DNA from: Cryptomeria japonica | Lineage: Eukaryota > Streptophyta > Pinopsida > Cupressales > Cupressaceae | Assembly (NCBI RefSeq): GCF_030272615.1 | Contig: NC_081412.1 | Coordinates: 543,140,335 to 543,202,334 of the forward strand | Length of the DNA stretch: 62,000 nt | Direction: 5' to 3' | In this document: positions 55,801 through 62,000 of the stretch, one piece after another | Numbering within the stretch: the first letter of the stretch is position 1 | How the letters are laid out: each line of letters opens with the position of its first letter | Position numbers and translations under genes: made by a program | Notes under the pieces: model-generated | What the model saw: the letters and a program-made list of their open reading frames with translations, nothing else | What the model was told of the DNA's origin: nothing | The model's database searches: none

Positions 55801-56290
55801 TACTAAGACTAGACGAAATCATTCTGCATGTGAAAGCCGATGAAAGCATCGTCTTAGAGCTCAGGCAACTGCTTCTCAAACTTCACAATCTCCAAGAACA
55901 CCTTCAACAAGCATTATTCCATTTTCTCCAAAATCTCCTAAACATAAGATGCATGATGGTCTTGACCTTGTGCGAGTTAAAGATCCTATTTTTATAAATC
56001 TTGATGACGATATAGATAAAAATGTTATTCATGATGAAAATGTTACTTCTCTTGCTTCTGATAGTGAATATGAACTTGTTGATATTGATAACCATCTATC
56101 TAACGAATTTTCTAAAGCACTTATCCTAGCTCCTAGACAAGAACAACGTGGCTTGGAACATGAACATAGCCCTTGTTTGGATCTTGTGATAGCTCCATCT
56201 GTTGTGTTGGATGTTCCTCCTCTAGCGTGTTCCCTGCCTTCCCGAAACATTGATCAGCAAGATCGGGGGGTAGATGACGTGCTAGACTAG
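52865..56290 (+). pseudogene. G2 gag-protease polyprotein: one 1141-codon frame, two nonsense codons
   Basis: One frame runs from the ATG at 52865 to the stop at 56288-56290, broken only by TAG at 54866 and TGA at 55841 (fitting CAG and CGA). Domains: a Ser/Pro/Thr-rich N-terminal third; a retrotransposon Gag domain (about residues 310-480) with LELYNGKADPLTHVKTFQTI, ALQWYCSLPSYSI and FIGRYKHLYAQI; a zinc-knuckle-like FCQFHRQPGHDTEKCFALK near residue 580; a retropepsin-like domain (about 690-815) with GVLIDPSCMVNVITEEF and KLGYPWLSSM; then a Pro-rich and acidic C-terminal tail. The protease resembles the Tat protease of T1 (LGHPW, FPYNGQ). The active-site triad reads D-P-S rather than D-S/T-G. 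No polymerase or integrase follows. Confidence 0.93.
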
Positions 56291-57035
56291 TTTCATTAGC
56301 ATAGCAGATTCTTTCCTCCTCTCTTGTGTTACTTCTTCTATGTGTTATTCTCATTCTTCTATTTGTTGTCCTTAGTGTTGTCTACTTGAGGATGATACAA
56401 AGCATTGAGATCTCTTTTGGTCTCTCTCATGTTGACTCAAAAGACACATGTGTTCCCTTCTTCTAGGTGACCTTCCTTGATTGGGGAATGAAGAACAATT
56501 ATGCATACATACATATGATATACATGAATTATCATACAGCATACTGACCCCAAGGAAAGCGAAGTCACCTTGTGCTTTGTGTTTTGTGTCTATTATCCTT
56601 GGGTTTATCTCACACTTGGGGGCTAAATCTTTGTGATAACGTGCTCCTTTCCCTTCTCATTTCTTATGTGTATCACTATGTTAAAGCAATCACTCCCGTT
56701 GAGGAATGTGCGATCGCTTTAACATAGGGGGGCATACACCCTGTCTATCCCTTCAGGAATACTTGAAAATTTCTTGGCGAACTTAGCTTTGCCTTGAAAA
56801 TTTTTGGTATTTCTCTTGCATGACTCATAGTGAAGGAACCTTACTACTGACAGTCATGGTTCTCCCTCGTGATCTCCCCTTTTACTTTGTCAATCGAAGT
56901 CGTAAGATCCTTAGTCCACTGGGGGCTTGGTGTGTCTTGCCTCCTTGACGTGGTGAAAGTCTTTCAATGTTGTTTCCTTTTACTTTACTGGAAGCATGAG
57001 CGTACGCTTATACTCCCGCTAAAGTGGGGGCTAAA
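56291..57035 (+). other. G2 3' region with hairpin and polypurine tract
   Basis: No gene. It contains a 12-bp perfect inverted repeat at 56676-56687 and 56716-56727 and ends with the polypurine tract AAAGTGGGGG (57021-57030) just before the 3' LTR. Confidence 0.8.
56676..56727 (+). repeat. 12-bp inverted repeat hairpin in the G2 3' region
   Basis: CTATGTTAAAGC (56676-56687) pairs with GCTTTAACATAG (56716-56727) over a 28-base loop. Pairing can extend by three more pairs (ATC/GAT) after one mismatch. It lies about 310 bp before the 3' LTR. Confidence 0.9.
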
Positions 57036-58268
57036 TGTAGCATCCTAAAATTGCGACACTTGCAATTTCGACTGCATTTGGGTCTTCACGATGGCGATGC
57101 AACACGAAACCTGAATGGAGACCCCGAAACCTGTTTATGACATCAAAAACTGCATTTTCTTGCACCCTGGCCTGATCCTCCTTGCACCCTGCTGTCTCGG
57201 GAGGTGGGACCAGAGCGCCCCACGCCCTGGTCCCCCAGGACCATGGCGCCCAGCGCCCTGGTCCCTGGCCCTATTTTGGGCCCAGTCTCTTATGGGGCTT
57301 CGGGTCTTTTAGTTTGCAAATTGGAAAATATTGTTTCCTAGTCGGCCTAAGGTCAGAAAAATCAGTCTATCAACCCTAATTGACAAGTATATAAACTACA
57401 TTTCCTCTCCCATTTTAGAAGATGGAAAAAGGCAGAAGCGATACTCAAATATTCAAACATTCAAGCGTTCAAGCATTCAAGCATTCCTTCAAGCAATTGA
57501 TCATTCTGAGTCTCCATTCAAGGCTAAGTGTTGCATTCAAGACAAGGATTCAACCATTGAAGAGGAGATCACATACAACATACAACATAAAACATACAAC
57601 AACATCTACACCTTCGCATGTAAGAATACAAACATTCTTACAACAAGGTACTAGTACTTGTTTTACATTACAATCATTTACATTTACAACATTTCTCATT
57701 TCTTGGTTAATTCCAAAACCGGGGTTTGACCTAAGGGCAAACCTCTAATCCCTAACCCCCCAATCGTCTTCGCTTTTCTGTGTATAGGTTGTAGGTACGC
57801 GGCTGAAATTGAAGATCTGGAATCCTTGTGCAGAAACGAACAGATCCCCCTTCGTTTTGCAGATTTTTTGGAGGACCGTGTGCATGTCGGGCGCCATCGT
57901 CCCGTCAACTTTCACTCAAATTTGCAGGACAGCGACGTCTCGACATTTTACTGCTAATTCCAGGTCCACAGCTTCATCCTATATCCCTATCTCAGTTTAT
58001 AAGTGGATCTTTCTCACTTTTCATGCATTCCTAGCTTAATCCTCCTATCCATATTCTTTACAAAAGAGGGTAGCCTTGCTGTCTTAACCCTTGAAACTCA
58101 TTTAGAATCCAATCTTGCATTGAGTGGGATTAGATCTTGTGGGTTTCAACCCCTCTTTTGAATGTAAAGTCTCTCCTAAGTGAAAACCGACAATCCTAAG
58201 TGATCCCCTTTCCCCTTTGGAGTGGTGGAGGGAACACTTAGGGTTCGCTCGTGATTTTCCGCTTTACA
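57036..58268 (+). repeat. G2 3' LTR (1233 bp)
   Basis: Starts TGTAGCATCCTAAAATTG, ends CGCTTTACA, followed by the AGGGT target duplication. Its GC-rich hairpins (57206-57234 and 57238-57264) are more perfect than those in the 5' LTR. The GGAC...GTCC motif is at 57873-57902. Confidence 0.95.
57238..57264 (+). repeat. GC-rich hairpin in the G2 3' LTR
   Basis: GGACCA and GGCGC pair with GCGCC and TGGTCC across a three-base CCA loop, with one unpaired base on each side (T and C). A similar imperfect hairpin lies just upstream at 57206-57234. The 5' LTR equivalents are 50653-50679 and 50621-50648. Confidence 0.85.
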
Positions 58269-58273
58269 AGGGT

Positions 58274-59124
58274 GAGAGAGAATCGGGTTGAATTGTTCAA
58301 CCGACAACAGAGAGACAACCACTAGTCAACCATTGAGTCTAACAAAGGAGTGAACCGACAATGACCATACTAGTAGAGAAGAGGTACAGAAGATTGCAGA
58401 GAAGGCAAGCATAGAACCGTAGAGTGTATTGCTAGCATAGAGTAGTAGTATAGTAGAGAAAATTGGCAAGGATCAAAACCAGTGGAGAGCAGTACTAATA
58501 GAGAGAGAACTAGAAAAGAAGAAGAAGAGATTGAATAGGTGAAGGTGCAATAGAGTGTAAGTTACATCAGGAGATTTTGTTGCAGCTGAGAAGTGAGAAG
58601 AGAACCAATAGTGATTTGGTGAGAAGAGAACCAGTAAAGGAATTTGCAGAAGAGTTACAAAATCCATTTGTAACAAGGCTATTAACATGTAAATGATTAT
58701 GTTTATTGAAGATCACTGAGTTGGAGCTTGGTGCAGGGGTTGTAGCTCCTTGGGTTGGTGCCCTAAATCAGGGGTTGTGGCTCCTTGGGTTGGTGACCTA
58801 GATCTGAGGTTGTAGCTCCTTGGGTTGGTGCCCTAAATCAAGGGTTGGTTCTCCTTGTATTGCTGCCCTAAACATTGTAATTAGAGTTTCATTGTGAGGC
58901 TGGATTGGAGGAGTAGACTCCAACATCATTTCTCATCGAGGTTTTTCCCATCTTGGGTTTTCCTCGTATATGCTGATGTTATGTGAGGTCCCCTTGTATG
59001 TGATTGTATTGATTAATCTCTCCTTATCATATTAGTAGGTTATGTTTTCTTTATTATGTTAACTAGTACACAAATTTGAGTACCACTGATTCACCCCCCT
59101 CTCAGTGGCACATTGTGTCTAACG
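58274..59124 (+). repeat. C3 3' LTR, second part
   Basis: Resumes after the second AGGGT of G2 and follows the C3 5' LTR from about 36230 to its end (AACCGACAACAGAGAGACAA, then GGTTGTAGCTCCTTGG units). It ends TCTAACG; the expected terminal CA has become CG. CTTCA follows as the target duplication. Confidence 0.92.
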
Positions 59125-59129
59125 CTTCA

Positions 59130-59284
59130 TTCATTCATTGGAGCAATATTACAACATTCATTTTCAAGCACGTGTGTTTGTTAGGGTTTTGTCATGTTAC
59201 ATGCCATTTCATGCAACACTTGTGATTTCATTCAAGAATCAAAGTGATCATCATCAAAAAATTGGAAATCTACAAGGTATACAT
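59130..59284 (+). repeat. G3 gypsy LTR, second part, cut by G4
   Basis: Continues the LTR begun at 34108; it matches the reverse complement of the G4 LTR (for example TTGGAGCAATATT and TGTCATGTTACATGCCATTT). It stops at 59284 where the G4 LTR starts on the opposite strand. The remainder lies beyond G4, outside the window. Confidence 0.75.
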
Positions 59285-60453
59285 TGTAAAGTGGAAAATT
59301 GGATCCTAGTGACTCCCCACCTAGGAGAGAGAAAGGAAGCCACTAGGATGATTTTCACATGGAGGAACTCTATGTTCAAAAGAGGAGCTTGAAACCACTA
59401 GATCCAAATCCAAGGGAAACAAGGATGTGAATTCCATGTGGATTGCAAGGGTTGAAGTATCATTTACCCTCTTTTGTAAATGAGAAAGTTGACTTGTTGA
59501 CTATGTGGAAAAGAGAGAGAAAATGAATGACATGAGGAGATACCGATTTGGGATTGTAGTGTAACTTTAGATCTGAGCTAATTAGATTGATATAGATCTT
59601 CCCTACCAATTTGGGGAAAAGTCGTCGAGACCCTGGCGAGAATGTACATGGTCTTCCACAAAATCCATGAAATGAAAAGGGTTCTTCTATCTCTGCAAAT
59701 GAATCCCAAACCTACAATTACAGTTGCACCCCTACAACCTACACATAGAAAAGAGAGGAAAAGAGGTTATGGATAGGGGTTTACCTCAGTCAAACCCTGG
59801 TTGATAAATCAACCTTGAAAGAAAGTAATTGCAAATACTTGAATGTAAATAATGGAAATGTATACCTTGTAGATCTGCAACTTGTTGATGATGATTACTT
59901 TGCTTCTTGAATGTAATCACAAATGTTGTATGAAATGGCATGTAACATGACAAAGCCCTAACGCACATACATGCTTGCAAATGAATATTGAAATATTGCT
60001 CCAATTGATTAATGAAGAAGACTTGAATGCTTGAATTCTTGATGATGTATATCTTCGCCTGTGCTTTCTTATCATCCCTTCGCTTGAATTCTACCTCCCA
60101 TTCCTGCTTATGCAAATGAGAAAACTAACTCCCTTTTATACATGCCTCTTGAAGATTAATTCATCTCATAAAAAGGCTGACATCGGGGAGATTTAGGATC
60201 CCGAAGTGCAGATGGGGTCAGGGGGACCTATCTTGGGGCCACCCTAAGAGGGTGGGATAGGGGTGCCATGCTTGTATCCTACCCTATGTTGGGGCTCGGA
60301 CAAGGTCCTAAGCCTATCTCAGGGCTCAAACATGAAGGGGACAAGGGGTGAAAATGCAAAAATAGGTCTTGGTTGGGGAAGAAGATGTCGTCACCGAGGT
60401 GAGGACCTAAAATATGGTTAAAATTGTAGGAGGCACAATTTTATGACACTACA
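59285..60453 (-). repeat. G4 3' LTR (1169 bp)
   Basis: On the minus strand it starts TGTAGTGTCATAAAATTG at 60453 and ends CCACTTTACA at 59285, a TG/CA-type LTR. A TATA-like box (plus-strand CTTTTATA) lies at 60133-60140. It holds a hairpin motif at 59628-59654 equivalent to the G2 GGAC...GTCC element. Confidence 0.88.
60133..60140 (-). promoter_or_regulatory. G4 LTR TATA-like box
   Basis: Minus-strand TATAAAAG in the context CATGTATAAAAGGGAG, about 315 bp into the LTR. Likely core promoter. Confidence 0.55.
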
Positions 60454-60468
60454 TGTAGCCCACACTTT
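60454..60468 (-). other. G4 polypurine tract
   Basis: The minus strand reads AAAGTGTGGGCTACA directly before the LTR, closely matching the G2 tract AAAGTGGGGGCTAAA. This orients the LTR as 3'. Confidence 0.8.
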
Positions 60469-62000
60469 ATCGGGAGCATGGCTTACACCAGTAATACCAA
60501 TAAAGTAGAAGAAAGAGAGAGATGAAGATGAGAGATGCAGAGAAAGATCACAAGGAGCATAAGATGTAACTAATCTCGAGGAACCAAGTGCCCAATCTTA
60601 GGATCTTAACTCACTCAAACATATGCAAGAGCACACATAAAATACACACAACAGACACAAGACACAAGAAGACAAATGAATTAGCTGAAGAGACCTCGAT
60701 ACTCAGATATCTAAACAACTAATCAGGACACAAAGACCAATGCCATCGCATAAACAAAAGCAATCACATAAAAGAGGAAAGATGACATCCTCCATGAACC
60801 AACAATAGTAAAACTATGGGTTCATGAGAGGAAGAAGAGAGAGGACATGAATACACACTTTGGTGATCCATGAGAAGAAAGATGAACAAGAGAGAAACCA
60901 TGGACATCTCACCCCTAAAACTAGGTGATCCATGGAGAGAAGGACATGGAAATCTATGCCCCAGATCCTATCTGAGTTATCCATGTAAGGAAGGAGAGTG
61001 AGAACACTGTTAGTTATACTCAACATCAAGTGTGTCTATGCAAGTGAGGTTCGAAGCACCTCATAGGATTCTATGCCTAAGTATGCTACAACCTATTTAA
61101 AATGTATAGTACATGTGTCAAGAAAGGTGTGACATCTTGCTCTAAGAGTTTGTGCTCTACTTCTGAGAATAATCACCTTGCAAAAAGTGGCTTCATCTCG
61201 CTTTAAGAGTTTGTCCTCTGGTTCTGAGAACGATCCACTGTACAAGAGAAAAGTGACGACATCTTTCTCTAAGAGGCTTCCCTCTGGTTTGAAGAATATC
61301 ACACTGTACAAGAAAAATGATGACATCTTTGTCTAAGAGGCTTCCCCCTAGTTCCAAGAATGTCCTACTATACAAGAAAATTGATGACATCTTTCTCTAA
61401 GAGGTTTCCTTCTAGTTCACAAAATGTCCCACTGTACAATGCATGAGAGAAGTATAGTACAAAGGAGTAGTGTGGGTGCCCCCCCTTAAGATGTCAACAT
61501 AGACTAATATTGATATCTTAAGGAAATAAGAACAAGGATACCTACCTTCATTGCAAAGAAGATATTCGTTATGCAACAATGTCATAAATCCAAGCAGGAG
61601 AGGGAATACTCTTCAAGCAAGGATAAGATAGTTGAAAAGAGATATCTTGTTGTAAGTGTAAAGGTGATCCCTACCCCCAAGAGGAGCTTTCTTAGACAAA
61701 TATATCATCTCCTATAACAAATAAAAGAAGAGAATAAGAATGCAATCATTCCTTCTATTGCTAGGTGAAAGGGATTCTTGATAAAGGATGACTCACTTTT
61801 AGCCCCAAGAGGGATGGGTGAATTTATCATAGATGTACATTACCAAGTGTAAAATAAGTTTTAATCAAGGACTTACACCTCTTGTATAAGAGAGAAACCT
61901 TGAGAAAACAACCAACAATTTCACACAAGGAGTGACACAAGTAATAAAGCTCACACCATCCACACAATAGGGAAAAGTGGATCCTTAGAGAAAGATAGAA
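60469..62000 (-). other. G4 internal 3' region, no gene seen
   Basis: Purine-rich, non-coding sequence apart from the 64-bp tandem array at 61131-61440. Short minus-strand frames over the array are repeat artefacts. Confidence 0.55.
61131..61440. repeat. 64-bp tandem repeat, about five units
   Basis: Units begin GACATCTT.CTCTAAGAG; the clearest starts are 61258, 61322 and 61386, exactly 64 bp apart. Two more diverged units begin near 61131 and 61192. Each unit ends with an ACTGTACAAGAAAA-like word. Confidence 0.88.

Larger units (their letters stand above)
50451..58268 (+). mobile_element. G2: non-autonomous Ty3/gypsy element with gag-protease only
   Basis: Two LTRs of equal length (50451-51683 and 57036-58268, 1233 bp each) and flanks AGGGT (50446-50450) and AGGGT (58269-58273), a perfect target duplication. 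The 5.35-kb internal region holds a leader with two hairpins, one gag-protease frame (52865-56290) and a 3' region with a hairpin and a polypurine tract. No reverse transcriptase, RNase H or integrase motif exists and no space is left for one. It sits inside the C3 3' LTR, so it is younger than C3. Confidence 0.95.
34549..59124 (+). mobile_element. C3: gag-only copia-like element with 2.5-kb LTRs, hosting C4 and G2
   Basis: 5' LTR 34549-37065, primer-binding site, gag in two parts (37138-37927 and 46262 onward), polypurine tract at 48693-48704, and a 3' LTR in two parts (48705-50450 and 58274-59124). The flanks CTTCA (34544-34548) and CTTCA (59125-59129) are a 5-bp target duplication. Without C4 and G2 the internal region is about 3.3 kb. 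It encodes only Gag: no protease, integrase, reverse transcriptase or RNase H is found. LTR start and repeated polypurine tracts are Sirevirus-like. Confidence 0.9.
59285..62000 (-). mobile_element. G4: Ty3/gypsy element on the minus strand, 3' end only
   Basis: The 3' LTR at 59285-60453 is followed on the right by a polypurine tract and internal sequence to the window edge. Same family as the G3 LTR, into which it inserted. No coding domain is reached before 62000. The left flank TACAT (59280-59284) would be one copy of its target duplication. Confidence 0.82.

Noticed and set aside
61093-61390. Overlapping minus-strand frames over the 64-bp repeats
   Set aside because: The frames simply follow the tandem repeat and begin and end arbitrarily.

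Overview
This 62 kb window is plant nuclear DNA made almost entirely of nested, decayed retrotransposons. I found no intact host gene, tRNA, rRNA or CRISPR array. The mix (Sirevirus-like Ty1/copia elements, a Tat-lineage Ty3/gypsy element with two RNase H domains, a plant L1-type LINE with a C-terminal RNase H, long LTRs, tandem arrays in retroelement 3' regions) is typical of a large seed-plant genome. A conifer or other gymnosperm is my best guess, but that is inference.

Left half (1-34107). The oldest visible layer is a LINE (27139-32130). A Tat-type Ty3/gypsy element, called T1 here, appears to sit in it. T1's protease, linker, reverse transcriptase, RNase H and second (archaeal-type) RNase H lie at 4794-8788, an integrase remnant at 15450-15840, and a probable 3' LTR at 25657-27138. 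T1 was later hit by C1 (copia, minus strand, 1-4793, running off the left edge) and by C2 (copia, plus strand, 8789-15444, complete with both LTRs and a perfect 5-bp target-site duplication). Between the T1 integrase and 3' LTR, on the opposite strand, lies a plant-mobile-domain (PMD) gene. It is split into 23905-23030 and about 18330-16996 by a block that carries an unrecognised ~650-codon ORF (X, 21167-19209). Two tandem arrays (17-bp and 60-bp units) precede the 3' LTR.

Right half (34108-62000). A second nest has a gypsy LTR (G3) as the outer shell, starting at 34108 and resuming at 59130. Inside it is C3 (34549-59124), a copia-like element with 2.5-kb LTRs that carries only gag. C3 is interrupted twice: by C4 (37928-46256, same family, opposite strand) inside gag, and by G2 (50451-58268) inside its 3' LTR. 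G2 is a gypsy element with two 1233-bp LTRs and a single gag-protease frame but no reverse transcriptase, RNase H or integrase. G4 (59285 to the right edge, minus strand) is a further gypsy element of the G3 family.

How the parts relate: C2 and C1 once encoded full copia machinery; C3, C4 and G2 lack polymerase and integrase and would have needed enzymes from other elements. The coding regions are broken mainly by point nonsense codons that C-to-T or G-to-A changes can explain, as expected for long-methylated, silenced elements. The points most worth a second look are the antisense PMD gene in a Tat element, ORF X, the hairpin family repeated in the G2 LTR and leader, the ACCGGT palindromes in the C3/C4 LTRs, and the polymerase-less C3/C4 and G2 families.
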